Source: Gammaproteobacteria bacterium
GTDB taxonomy: Bacteria > Pseudomonadota > Gammaproteobacteria > Chromatiales > Chromatiaceae
Assembly: GCA_011390365.1 (NCBI GenBank)
Contig: JAABSM010000033.1
Coordinates: 1 to 37,608, forward strand
Direction: 5' to 3'
DNA length: 37,608 bases
Shown in pieces: positions 8,680 through 16,583 of this stretch. A program made the translations under genes and the position numbers. Below the pieces are notes generated by a model. That model saw nothing but the letters and a program-made list of their open reading frames with translations. It made no database searches and was not told the origin of the DNA. The first letter of the stretch is position 1; each line of letters starts with the position of its first letter.

Positions 8680-9665
8680 CCCTGGAACATCACCGGGAGA
8701 TCCTGGAAATCCTCGCCGATGGCGAGTTTCACTCCGGCGAGGAGCTGGCCGCGGCGGCGGGAATCAGCCGTACCGCGGTGTGGAAGCGGCTGCGGCGCAC
8801 CATCGACGAGCTGGGGGTGGATATCGAGGCGCTGCGTGGCAAGGGCTATCGTCTGAGCCATGCCCTGGAGATGCTGGATGCGCGCCGCATCGCCGACCAT
8901 TCTCGCCAGCAGGGGCTCGCCACCGCCCCGCGCCTGGAGATCCTGTCGGTGATCGATTCCAGCAACCGCTGGATGATGGACGAGGCGCTGCGCGGCACGC
9001 CTTCGGGCAGCGTCTGCCTCGCCGAGTATCAGACCGCCGGCAAGGGACGGCGGGGGCGGCGCTGGATCTCCCCCTTCGGCGGCAACCTCTATCTCTCCAT
9101 GCTTTATCGCACCGCCGCCGGTCCCGGCGCCCTGGGCGGCCTGAGTATCGCCGCCGGTCTGACGGTGGCGAAGGTGCTGCGCGACGCGGGTGCGCGGGAG
9201 GTGGGGGTGAAATGGCCCAACGACCTGCTGTGGCGGCAGCGCAAGCTGGCCGGGCTGCTGGTGGAGGTGGCGGGGGAGCAGGGCGGCCCCAGCCGCGCGG
9301 TGATCGGGCTGGGCCTCAACCTGCGCATGAGCGGCGGCGAGGGGGCCAGGATCGATCAGCCCTGGGTCGATCTGGAGGAGATCCTGGGGGATGCGATGCC
9401 GCCCCGCAATCTGCTTGCGGCGCGGCTGATCGCGGCCTTGCGGGGGATGGCGGCGGGCTTCGCCCGGCATGGATTGGCAGGGTGGCGGGATGCCTGGCGA
9501 GATTTCGATCTCTATCGGGACCGAGAAGTGGTTATTCTGCTGGGGGAGAAGCGGGAGCGGGGGATCTGCCGCGGCATCGACGAACAGGGCGCGCTGCTGC
9601 TGGAACAGGGGGGGGGGTTGACCCCGTTCCATGGCGGCGAGGTGAGTCTGAGGTCCGCCGAATGA
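8676..9665 (+). CDS. birA: Bifunctional biotin ligase and biotin operon repressor (BirA)
   Basis: BirA attaches biotin to the carrier protein of acetyl-CoA carboxylase through biotinyl-5'-AMP and, in bifunctional forms, represses biotin genes. The 329-residue protein has an N-terminal winged-helix domain (about 1-65, with GEFHSGEELAAAAGISRTAV). The ligase core contains SSNRWM, the biotin/ATP loop AGKGRRGRRW, and KWPNDLLW, followed by a C-terminal SH3-like domain. The presence of the DNA-binding domain indicates a bifunctional form. It overlaps by 4 bp both the radical SAM gene before it and coaX after it. Confidence 0.95.
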   Translation: MTLEHHREILEILADGEFHSGEELAAAAGISRTAVWKRLRRTIDELGVDIEALRGKGYRLSHALEMLDARRIADHSRQQGLATAPRLEILSVIDSSNRWMMDEALRGTPSGSVCLAEYQTAGKGRRGRRWISPFGGNLYLSMLYRTAAGPGALGGLSIAAGLTVAKVLRDAGAREVGVKWPNDLLWRQRKLAGLLVEVAGEQGGPSRAVIGLGLNLRMSGGEGARIDQPWVDLEEILGDAMPPRNLLAARLIAALRGMAAGFARHGLAGWRDAWRDFDLYRDREVVILLGEKRERGICRGIDEQGALLLEQGGGLTPFHGGEVSLRSAE

Positions 9666-10414
9666 GCGGCGGGGTGCTGTTGATGGATGTCGGTAACAGC
9701 CGACTCAAGTGGCGATTGGCGCACCAGGCGGCGGGCGTCCTGCGCGGGGTGTCGTCCCACGATACCACCCCGGCGGCGACCATGGCCAAGTTAAAAGAGG
9801 CGTGGCAAGGCCTGCCGCGACCGCGGCAGGCGTGGGTCGCCAACGTGGCGGGGGCGGCGTTGCAAGCGCAGCTGGAGGATCTGATTCGGGAGCTGTGGGG
9901 GCTGACGCCACGCTTTGTCGAGGCCGAGGCCGGGTGTTGCGGCGTGCGCGGCCTCTATCGTCAACCCCGGCGGCTCGGCGTCGACCGCTGGCTGGCGATG
10001 ATCGCGGCCTTTGCCCAGGTCGAGGGCCATTGCCTGGTCGTCGATTGTGGAAGCGCCGTCACATTGGATCTGATCGATGACCAGGGTCGACAGCGGGATT
10101 GTGTTATCCTGCCGGGCTTTACCGGCATGCGCCGCTGCCTGCTGGAGAAGACCCGGCTGGCCGAGCAGGACGGGCGGCCGAGGCTGGCCGAGGATACCCG
10201 CCAGGCCATGACCCGCGGCGCCCGGCTTGCCATTGCCGCGGCGGTGGCGGAGATGCGCCGCGACTGGCGGGCGTCGCTGGAGGGGGAGGTGGCGTTGCTC
10301 GTCACCGGCGGCGATTGGCGCGAGCTCGACCAGGGGCGTAGCGGCCCCGCGCAGGTCCGCCCTGAGCTGGTCCTGGACGGCCTTGAGATCGTCGCCAGCG
10401 CGAAGGGCGGGTGA
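9662..10414 (+). CDS. coaX: Type III pantothenate kinase (CoaX)
   Basis: CoaX phosphorylates pantothenate as the first step of coenzyme A synthesis. The type III enzyme belongs to the ASKHA fold and is not feedback-inhibited by CoA. The 250-residue product begins MSGGVLLMDVGNSRLKWR, with the phosphate-binding DxGNS motif. It also has LGVDRWLAM, the catalytic DCGSAVTLDLID and PGFTGM. The ATG overlaps the birA stop (ATGA). birA-coaX adjacency is common in beta- and gammaproteobacteria. Confidence 0.94.
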   Translation: MSGGVLLMDVGNSRLKWRLAHQAAGVLRGVSSHDTTPAATMAKLKEAWQGLPRPRQAWVANVAGAALQAQLEDLIRELWGLTPRFVEAEAGCCGVRGLYRQPRRLGVDRWLAMIAAFAQVEGHCLVVDCGSAVTLDLIDDQGRQRDCVILPGFTGMRRCLLEKTRLAEQDGRPRLAEDTRQAMTRGARLAIAAAVAEMRRDWRASLEGEVALLVTGGDWRELDQGRSGPAQVRPELVLDGLEIVASAKGG

Positions 10415-10456
10415 GTATGGACGGCAAGTTGCGGATCTGACAACGAAAAGGTCAAA

Positions 10457-11515
10457 ATGCATAGGCAAATCGAAAAGCTCAAATCCAAGGTGCCGGTGGA
10501 GTCGTTGCGGGAAGACTGCATGGCGCGCCTGGAGGAGCATGTCATCGCGTCCAGCTACGCCAAGGGGGATGTCGTTTTCCGTATCGGCGATGATGACGAC
10601 CAGGCGATCTTCCTCGTCGAGGGGGCGCTCTCCCTGGCCAGCGCCGATGGGCGGGAGGTGGGCATCGACGCCGGGCATCCGTCGGCCCGTTTCGCCCTCG
10701 CCAACCTCAAGCCGCGACTTTACGAAGGTACCGTTACCAGTGACGAGGCCCTGATCATGGGGCTTTCGATGGGGGTGCTGGAGCGCTGCACCGCCATCGA
10801 TCAGATCTCCCAGGATCACGGCCCCGAGATCCAGGATGACTTCAATCTGGATACCGCGCTGTTGCGCCAACCCTGGGTGGTGCAGATGCTGCAAACCAAG
10901 GAGTTCATCCTGTTGCCTATCGAGAACCTGATTCAGGTGATCGAGCGGGTCGAGGATGTCCCGGTCAAGGCGGGCGAGGTGGTGATCGAGCAGGGTGCGC
11001 CCGGGGAGTACTTCTATATCATCGCCGAGGGGCGAGCCAAGATCACCCGCACCACCCCCGGCGGCGAGGTCAAGCTCGATGAGATTGGCCCCGGCGAGCC
11101 CTTCGGCGAGTCGGCGCTGATCTCCGATCTGCCCCGCAATGCCACCGTCACCATGCTCCAGGACGGCGCCCTCAAACGCCTGTCGCGCAGCGACTTCAAG
11201 GAGTTGCTGGAGACCCAGTACGTCCCCTGGGTGGGTCCCGGCGAGGCGCGCAAGCTGGTCAAGGATGGCGCCATCCCCATCGACGTGCGCACCGAGGAGG
11301 AGGTGGCCCAGTACTCCATCCCTGGCGTCAAGAATGTCCCCCTGTTCATGATTCGGGTGCGCCTGCGCCAGGGGCGCTTCAATCCGGAAAACACCTATGT
11401 GGTGTTCTGTGACAGCGGGATCCGCAGCGCCACCGCGGCCTTCATCCTCAATCAGAACCACATCCCCGCCTATGTGGTAAAGGGCGGGCTGGGGCGTTAT
11501 GGCGGGGCGCGCTGA
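10457..11515 (+). CDS. Protein with two cyclic-nucleotide-binding-like domains and a C-terminal rhodanese domain
   Basis: The 352-residue protein has three modules. Residues about 15-125 look like a degenerate cyclic-nucleotide-binding beta roll (KGDVVFRIGDDDDQAIFLVEGALSL). Residues about 145-255 form a fuller CNB domain with GEVVIEQGAPGEYFYIIAEG and the phosphate-cassette-like GEPFGESALISDLPRNATV. Residues about 262-352 are a rhodanese domain (IPIDVRTEEE) with the active-site loop CDSGIRS at C318. No DNA-binding domain is seen, so it is not a Crp-like regulator. A sensor role linking a nucleotide or redox signal to sulfur transfer is an inference. It follows coaX by 42 bp and converges with the hydrogenase protease gene. 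Confidence 0.82.
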   Translation: MHRQIEKLKSKVPVESLREDCMARLEEHVIASSYAKGDVVFRIGDDDDQAIFLVEGALSLASADGREVGIDAGHPSARFALANLKPRLYEGTVTSDEALIMGLSMGVLERCTAIDQISQDHGPEIQDDFNLDTALLRQPWVVQMLQTKEFILLPIENLIQVIERVEDVPVKAGEVVIEQGAPGEYFYIIAEGRAKITRTTPGGEVKLDEIGPGEPFGESALISDLPRNATVTMLQDGALKRLSRSDFKELLETQYVPWVGPGEARKLVKDGAIPIDVRTEEEVAQYSIPGVKNVPLFMIRVRLRQGRFNPENTYVVFCDSGIRSATAAFILNQNHIPAYVVKGGLGRYGGAR

Positions 11516-11539
11516 CCTGGACTGCCAGTCCTCTCATTT

Positions 11540-11598
11540 CTCTCACGCGCGAAGCTTACGGAGGGGGCCCCTCCGTGATCTCCGTCGCTGCGTGAGAG
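11540..11598. repeat. Dispersed palindromic repeat, copy 2, inside a gene end
   Basis: CTCTCACGC (11540-11548) pairs with GCGTGAGAG (11590-11598). An inner perfect 9-bp stem, ACGGAGGGG/CCCCTCCGT, lies at 11558-11576. The minus-strand core ACGGAGATCACGGAGGGG is shared with the copy at 6242-6295. The repeat encodes the last 13 or so residues and the stop codon of the hydrogenase protease gene, and it may act as a two-way terminator between the convergent genes. Confidence 0.75.
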
Positions 11599-12089
11599 GC
11601 GCTGATCCATTCGTCCGGCTCAGGGCGTTGCAGCAGCCCCCGAACCAGCCGCTCCGCATGCCTTAGATTGGCCTCGGCCTGCCCGCTCAGGGGTGCGCCC
11701 AGGGCGAATTGATGTCCGGCGATGGCCAGCTGGAAACACGCCGGCGGCGCTGCGTCGTGGATCTCGCGGTAGAGCTTGAGGAGGGCCGCCGGGGCCAGGG
11801 CGTGGCTGGTGTAGGCGCGCTCGCGGGCCGGGTGCAGGCGGGTCAGACGCAGCGCAGGGCCAGGCGCCACGCTGGCGTCGACGAAGAGCACCAGACGTCG
11901 TTGGCGAAGATCCAGGGTATGTTCGATCTGCAACTGGAAATCGGTGAGCATCTCCAGCGTGGGTGAGGCGGCGTCGGCGAGACGCGCCAGCAGCAACGGC
12001 CCCAAGGCGTCGTCGCCCCGCGACGGATTGCCGACCGCGAATAGCAGGATTGGCGGCGTCGCGGATGCGGCGGGCGCGGAGTCAGTCAA
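11556..12089 (-). CDS. Hydrogenase maturation protease (HoxW/HycI family)
   Basis: This endopeptidase family removes the C-terminal tail of a NiFe-hydrogenase large subunit once nickel is inserted. The 177-residue product has the family motif GNPSRGDDALGP near the N-terminus with its metal-binding Asp, followed by TDFQLQIEHTLDL, LVLFVDAS and a later SHAL segment. This pattern recalls the HoxW subgroup. The start is TTG at 12089, overlapping the upstream sdhB-like stop by 8 bp, with AAGGGA before it; no ATG lies upstream of the conserved motif. The C-terminal SHAATEITEGPPP is encoded by a dispersed palindromic repeat. No hydrogenase structural gene is in the window. Confidence 0.85.
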   Translation of the reverse strand: MTDSAPAASATPPILLFAVGNPSRGDDALGPLLLARLADAASPTLEMLTDFQLQIEHTLDLRQRRLVLFVDASVAPGPALRLTRLHPARERAYTSHALAPAALLKLYREIHDAAPPACFQLAIAGHQFALGAPLSGQAEANLRHAERLVRGLLQRPEPDEWISASHAATEITEGPPP

Positions 12090-12837
12090 GGAGATCCCTT
12101 AGCATCCGCAGCGTCACCTGGCGGCCCAGTGCGGCGATGGCGTCGGTCAGCGGGATCTGCTTGGGACAGACCCGGGCGCAGTTCTGGGCGTTGCCGCAAT
12201 CGCTGACCCCGCCCTCCGCCATCATCCCGTGGAGCCGCTCCCGATCACTCCAGCGGCCGGTGGGGTGGCGGTTCATCAGCCAGCCCTGGGCCAGCGGCGC
12301 GGGGCCGATGAAGTCGCCCCCATCACTGAACTGGGGGCAGGCGGCCATGCAGCAGCCGCAGCTCATGCAGCGGCTGAAGAGGTAGTTGGTCTCCCAATCC
12401 CTTGGCGAGATGGGCGCGCCGGCGAGATGGGTGTCGAACGGGCCGTCGATGGGAATCCAGGCCCTGACCCGCTTCAGTCCGCGGAAGATGGCGCCGCGAT
12501 CCACCAGCAGATCCCGCACCACCGGGAATTTCGCCAGCGGTTCCAGTACGATGGGTTGGGAGAGGTCGTCGATTAGCGCCGCGCAGGCCTGGCGGGGGCG
12601 GCCGTTGATCATCATGCCGCACGCCCCGCAGACCTCCTCCATGCAGTTGTATTCCCAGGCCACCGGGGCAACCGCGTGGCCGTTCTGGTTGCGCGGGTCG
12701 TCGCGCACCGCCATCAGCGCCGACACGATGTTGAGGCCGGCGCGCCAGGGGATGGAGAAGGTCTCCCAGTAGGCGGCGGCGTCGCGGTGGCGTTGGCGAC
12801 GGATGCGCAGTTCGATGCTTTTGCCGGGAGGTGTCAT
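12082..12837 (-). CDS. SdhB/FrdB-type iron-sulfur protein of the non-classical (Bacillus-like) kind
   Basis: The 251-residue protein has the iron-sulfur arrangement of succinate dehydrogenase or fumarate reductase subunit B. A 2Fe-2S site lies at C65, C70, C73 and C85 (CMEEVCGACGMM). Two further cluster sites are at C157/C160/C163/C167 (CMSCGCCMAACPQ) and C214/C220/C224 (CGNAQNCARVCPK). The EEVCGAC and CGNAQNC phrases resemble Bacillus subtilis SdhB more than E. coli SdhB. No SdhA or membrane anchor gene is adjacent, so it is an orphan here. It is transcribed with the overlapping hydrogenase protease gene. The ATG at 12837 is chosen because the longer upstream frame is antisense to the next gene. 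Confidence 0.85.
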   Translation of the reverse strand: MTPPGKSIELRIRRQRHRDAAAYWETFSIPWRAGLNIVSALMAVRDDPRNQNGHAVAPVAWEYNCMEEVCGACGMMINGRPRQACAALIDDLSQPIVLEPLAKFPVVRDLLVDRGAIFRGLKRVRAWIPIDGPFDTHLAGAPISPRDWETNYLFSRCMSCGCCMAACPQFSDGGDFIGPAPLAQGWLMNRHPTGRWSDRERLHGMMAEGGVSDCGNAQNCARVCPKQIPLTDAIAALGRQVTLRMLRDLLD

Positions 12838-12973
12838 GGCGTCATTGTAACCGGCGCGGGGGCGCTTGCCACTACCCAAATGGCGAGCAATCTGGTAGCT
12901 TTCCCGCCTTCCTGGATTTCTCGCCAAAGGCAGGGGAGTCCTTGCGGTTTTAGTTAAAGGGCTCTGATAGATC

Positions 12974-13951
12974 ATGTTAGTGGATTTGGCGGCGATCGTG
13001 GCGGGTTTCGTGGCGCTGGTATGGAGCGCCGAGCGCTTCATCGCGGGGGCCGCGGCGCTGGCGCGCAACCTGGGCGTATCGCCGATGCTGATCGGGCTCA
13101 CCGTGGTCGGCTTCGGCACCTCGGCGCCGGAGATCCTGGTCTCGGGCATGGCCGCCTGGGGCGGCAACTCGGGGCTGGCGGTAGGCAACGCGGTGGGCTC
13201 GAATATCGCCAATATCGGCCTGATCCTGGGTGTCACCGCCATGGTCCAGCCCCTCGACGTCAAGTCGGGAACCCTGCGTCGGGAGTACCCGATCCTGCTG
13301 GCGGTCACCCTCGGCGCCCTGATGCTGGTGACCGACCAACACCTCGGGCTGGTCGACGGGGTGATCCTGCTGGGCGGGTTGGCGGTGGTGCTCTTCATCA
13401 TGTATCGACTGGGGGTGGCGGGCGTGGGCGAGGACCCCCTCGGCGGCGAATTCGATTCAGAGATTCCGCGGGACATGTCGACCCAGGTCGCGATGGCCTG
13501 GTTCGTGATCGGCCTGATCGTGTTGCTGATCGCCTCCAAGGTGTTGGTGTGGGGCGCGGTCAACATCGCCGCGGCCTTTGGCGTCAGCGATCTGGTGATC
13601 GGCCTGACCATTATCGCCCTCGGCACCAGCCTGCCGGAACTGGCGGCGTGCATCGCCGGCGCCCTCAAGGGCGAGCATGACATCGCCATCGGCAACGTCA
13701 TCGGCTCCAATATCTATAACCTGCTGGCGGTATTGGCGGTGCCGGCGCTGATCTCCCCTGGCCTCCTTGATCCGGAAGTGCTGACCCGCGACATGCCGGT
13801 GATGATCGGCCTGACCCTGGCGATGTTCCTGATGGGCTACGGATTCGGTCGGCCCGGGCGCATCAATCGTTTCGAGGCCTTCGCCCTGATCGCCGCCTAC
13901 GTCGCCTATCAGGGCGTGATCTTCGCGCAAACCACGGGAGGGATACAGTGA
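12974..13951 (+). CDS. yrbG: Calcium/sodium antiporter (YrbG-like, CaCA family)
   Basis: This 325-residue inner-membrane exchanger is made of two homologous halves of about five membrane segments each. The first alpha repeat reads GFGTSAPEILVSG with GNAVGSNIANIGLI. The second reads ALGTSLPELAAC with GNVIGSNIYNLLAVL. These carry the ion-binding acidic residues and glycines of the family. Its stop overlaps the kdsD GTG start by 4 bp, as in the conserved yrbG-kdsD pair of gammaproteobacteria. Its physiological substrate is uncertain even in E. coli. Confidence 0.92.
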   Translation: MLVDLAAIVAGFVALVWSAERFIAGAAALARNLGVSPMLIGLTVVGFGTSAPEILVSGMAAWGGNSGLAVGNAVGSNIANIGLILGVTAMVQPLDVKSGTLRREYPILLAVTLGALMLVTDQHLGLVDGVILLGGLAVVLFIMYRLGVAGVGEDPLGGEFDSEIPRDMSTQVAMAWFVIGLIVLLIASKVLVWGAVNIAAAFGVSDLVIGLTIIALGTSLPELAACIAGALKGEHDIAIGNVIGSNIYNLLAVLAVPALISPGLLDPEVLTRDMPVMIGLTLAMFLMGYGFGRPGRINRFEAFALIAAYVAYQGVIFAQTTGGIQ

Positions 13952-14946
13952 CCCGGGAAGAGCCATTATCCGCCGCGGAGGCGGGACGCCTGCGGCAGCT
14001 CGGGCTGGCGGTGATACGCAACGAGGCGGCGGCGGTGGCGGCGCTGGAGGCGCGTATCGACGACGCCTTCGCCCGCGCCTGCTACCACATGCTGCATTGC
14101 AAGGGACGCATCGTCGTCATCGGCATGGGCAAGTCCGGGCATATCGGCAGCAAGATCGCCGCGACCCTCGCCAGCACCGGCTCCCCGGCCTTCTTCGTGC
14201 ATCCCGGCGAGGCCAGCCACGGCGACCTGGGCATGATCGTGCCCGGCGATGTGGTATTGGCCCTCTCCAACTCCGGCGAGACCAGCGAGATCCTCACCAT
14301 CCTGCCCCTGATCAAGCGTCTCGACGTGCCGCTGGTCTCCCTCACCGGCAACCCCGAATCCAATCTGGCCCGGGAGTCGGATGTCCATCTCGATGTCGGC
14401 GTCGCTCAGGAGGCCTGTCCCCTCAACCTCGCCCCCACCTCCAGCACCACCGCCGCCCTCGCCATGGGCGACGCCCTCGCCATCGCCCTGCTGGAGGCGC
14501 GAGGCTTCACCGAAGAGGACTTCGCCCGCTCCCACCCCGGCGGCAGCCTCGGCCGACGCCTGCTGCTGCACATCTCCGACATCATGCATACCGGCGACGA
14601 GGTGCCCAGGGTCCATCAGGGGGTCGGGCTGCGCGAGGCGTTGCTGGAGATGACCCGCAAGGGCCTGGGCATGACCGCGGTGGTGGACGACGACGGACGG
14701 CTGCTGGGGATCTACACCGACGGCGACCTGCGCCGTACCCTGGACAAGGGCTACGGCATCAACGACCCGGTGCTCGACAAGGTGATGACCCGCGACTGCG
14801 CCAGCGCCACCGCCGACCTCCTCGCCGCCGAAGGGCTGCGCATCATGGAGGAAAAGAAGATCAACGGCCTGCCCATCGTCGACGCGCAGGGGGTGTTGAT
14901 CGGCGCGATCAACATGCATGACCTGTTGCGGGCAGGGGTGGTGTGA
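13948..14946 (+). CDS. kdsD: D-arabinose 5-phosphate isomerase (KdsD)
   Basis: KdsD converts ribulose-5-phosphate to arabinose-5-phosphate, the first committed step to Kdo in lipopolysaccharide. The 332-residue protein has an N-terminal SIS domain (VVIGMGKSGHIGSKIAATLASTG, LSNSGETSEI, APTSSTTAALAMGDALA) and two C-terminal CBS domains (about 210-330). The start is GTG at 13948, preceded by GGGAGGGA and overlapping the yrbG stop. The usual downstream kdsC, lptC, lptA and lptB are absent. The next genes are on the opposite strand and belong to the carboxysome island. Confidence 0.95.
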   Translation: MTREEPLSAAEAGRLRQLGLAVIRNEAAAVAALEARIDDAFARACYHMLHCKGRIVVIGMGKSGHIGSKIAATLASTGSPAFFVHPGEASHGDLGMIVPGDVVLALSNSGETSEILTILPLIKRLDVPLVSLTGNPESNLARESDVHLDVGVAQEACPLNLAPTSSTTAALAMGDALAIALLEARGFTEEDFARSHPGGSLGRRLLLHISDIMHTGDEVPRVHQGVGLREALLEMTRKGLGMTAVVDDDGRLLGIYTDGDLRRTLDKGYGINDPVLDKVMTRDCASATADLLAAEGLRIMEEKKINGLPIVDAQGVLIGAINMHDLLRAGVV

Positions 14947-15039
14947 GTGGGGGATTGTGATGTGCGAGCAGCTCGCGGGCCCTCTGAGTTACGCGCCTGA
15001 TCCCCTTTGCCAGCGCCAGATGGGCGTTTTGTGTCCGCC

Positions 15040-15603
15040 TCAGGCCGCGACCCCCTCACGCATGCGCCGGGTCTTTTCCAGCATCCGGTAGGTGGAGCGG
15101 TTGTTGTTGAAGCGGGCGACCTGATGCAGCGGCACCCAGCGCACGTCATGGGATTCGTGGCTGCCGGGGATGTCGCGGTCGTCGTCCATCTCTACCAGGA
15201 AGCGGATATCGTAGTGCTCATGGGCCGGGCCGCGATGGCTGGCGGGGATGGTGTGGATGTCGACGTCGAATATCGAGCCGTCCACCAGACGAATGTGGCT
15301 GGGATCCAGGCCGCTCTCTTCGGAGAGTTCGCGCAACGCCACGCGCAGGATGTCGGCGTCGCCGTCGGCATGCCCGCCGGGCTGGAACCACTGGTCGTGC
15401 TTGCCGTGGTGCAGCAGCAGCACCTGCCGGCGATCCGGGTTTACCACCCACGCCGAGCCGGTGACATGGCCGGGCCAGAGTTCACGGTGAAAGCACTCCG
15501 GATGGGCCTCGACGAAGGCGCGGGTGCGTTCGATGTAGGCAGCCTCCTCCATGAATCGGCTATGGTGTTGGGCCAGCAGGCCCAGGAGTTCTTGTCTGTG
15601 CAT
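15040..15603 (-). CDS. Nudix hydrolase, probably co-transcribed with csoS1D
   Basis: This 187-residue member of the Nudix family, which hydrolyses nucleoside diphosphates linked to other groups, carries a Nudix box in GGHADGDADILRVALRELSEESGL order. The box has REL-SEE-SGL intact, but alanine replaces the first glutamate of the consensus. The following region (VDIHTIPAS, HEHYDIRFLV) matches a subgroup of small Nudix proteins. The substrate cannot be told from sequence. It starts 30 bp after csoS1D on the same strand with GAGGT ahead of the ATG, so the two are likely one operon. That suggests, without proof, a metabolite-repair or nucleotide role tied to the carboxysome. Confidence 0.85.
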   Translation of the reverse strand: MHRQELLGLLAQHHSRFMEEAAYIERTRAFVEAHPECFHRELWPGHVTGSAWVVNPDRRQVLLLHHGKHDQWFQPGGHADGDADILRVALRELSEESGLDPSHIRLVDGSIFDVDIHTIPASHRGPAHEHYDIRFLVEMDDDRDIPGSHESHDVRWVPLHQVARFNNNRSTYRMLEKTRRMREGVAA

Positions 15604-15633
15604 GGTTCAATACCTCGCGAAACCGCGACCGGA

Positions 15634-16248
15634 TCAGGTGCCCGACGGATTTCTCAGCGCCGCCACCGCCGCCGCCGCCGCCTCATCCACGTCCGCCTCG
15701 CCGCCGGCCAGGGTCAGGCGGCCGAAGGCCCCTACCGCGCGCACGTCAATCAGGGAGATGTTGGCCGCCTTTTCCGCCTGATTGGCGGCGTAGACGATGT
15801 AGCCCGCCGGTTCGGTCTCCAGGATGAACATGCTCTGGCCGGGCAGGATCATCGAGCCGCGGCGGTTCTGGCGATTGATCAGCACGGTGTGGTCCGGCGT
15901 CATCGAGCGGATGGTCTCCTGCCAGGCGACCCGCGGGCGCTTGCGATGACTCAGGTCCGCCTCCATGCGCTCGAGCAGGATGCGGCCCGCCTCGCGGACG
16001 TCGCTTTGATCGCGCTGATGGATTACCATGGAGCCGAAGGCCCGTTCCACCACCTGTTGCGCGAGATGCACCCGGGTTGCCTTGAGGGCGATGTCGGTGA
16101 GACGATGTACCGCCATTCCCGGTTCGACCTCGACCCACAGGCACGCGTCCCCCGGTACCGGCAGGAAGCCTTGTGAGACGGTGGCCATGTACTCCGCCAA
16201 TTGCGGTTGTAGGGAATCCATAAAGACGTAAGTCCTGAGCTTGATCAT
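15634..16248 (-). CDS. csoS1D: Tandem-domain carboxysome shell protein (CsoS1D)
   Basis: CsoS1D is a BMC-T shell protein whose trimers form pseudohexamers with a large gated pore, stacked in pairs, in alpha-carboxysome facets. The 204-residue product has two BMC domains. Domain 1 (about 1-100) contains [26 protein letters not shown] and [25 protein letters not shown]. Domain 2 (about 105-200) contains [22 protein letters not shown] and [25 protein letters not shown]. These match CsoS1D and its beta-carboxysome homologue CcmP. It lacks the longer N-terminal extension of some cyanobacterial forms. It is divergent from cbbL across a 335-bp regulatory region. The ATG at 16248 has GAGGGTG about 12 nt upstream. 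Confidence 0.88.
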   Translation of the reverse strand: MIKLRTYVFMDSLQPQLAEYMATVSQGFLPVPGDACLWVEVEPGMAVHRLTDIALKATRVHLAQQVVERAFGSMVIHQRDQSDVREAGRILLERMEADLSHRKRPRVAWQETIRSMTPDHTVLINRQNRRGSMILPGQSMFILETEPAGYIVYAANQAEKAANISLIDVRAVGAFGRLTLAGGEADVDEAAAAAVAALRNPSGT

Positions 16249-16583
16249 TAACTTGCAGCACCCTCGAGTGCGTTCCTCCTGCTAAACTCATGAGCGGGTT
16301 CCGACCGCAAAAGGGGAGAGTATTGCGCAACGGGCAAGCATAGGGCAACATATAGATGAAAGTAGATGCATTGGATCGAGATGAGCAATTTCTATTTATT
16401 GTATATTATCCCTAGAATGCCCTCCCACGCGATCAAGCGCCGGATTGGCATTCATAGACTACCATCGATCCGTCGAATCGAAAGCATCGATTTTTTCTTA
16501 GGTGAAGTCCGCGGTAAAACTAACGACCAGTTTTCATCGGGCTTCCTCGGGTGAAGCTGACGAACAGACCACAGGAGTTGAGC
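16249..16583. promoter_or_regulatory. Divergent control region of csoS1D and cbbL
   Basis: This is the only sizeable non-coding region in the carboxysome island. It separates the minus-strand csoS1D start from the plus-strand cbbL start. It contains an AT-rich core at about 16340-16420 in otherwise GC-rich DNA, and AGGAG just before cbbL (about 16573). Promoters for both directions are expected here. No clear sigma-70 pair could be fixed with confidence. No coding frame with family resemblance is present. Confidence 0.7.
16396..16408. promoter_or_regulatory. Candidate CbbR operator (TTA-N7-TTA)
   Basis: The sequence TTA-TTGTATA-TTA fits the TNA-N7-TNA (T-N11-A) pattern recognised by CbbR-type LysR regulators. 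It lies in the AT-rich core 176 bp upstream of the cbbL ATG. In an AT-rich patch this can arise by chance, so the call rests on position, and on the presence of cbbR at 25342. Confidence 0.4.

Noticed and set aside
9791-11461. A 556-codon minus-strand frame opposite coaX and the CNB-rhodanese gene
   Set aside because: Antisense shadow; both plus-strand genes have clear conserved motifs.
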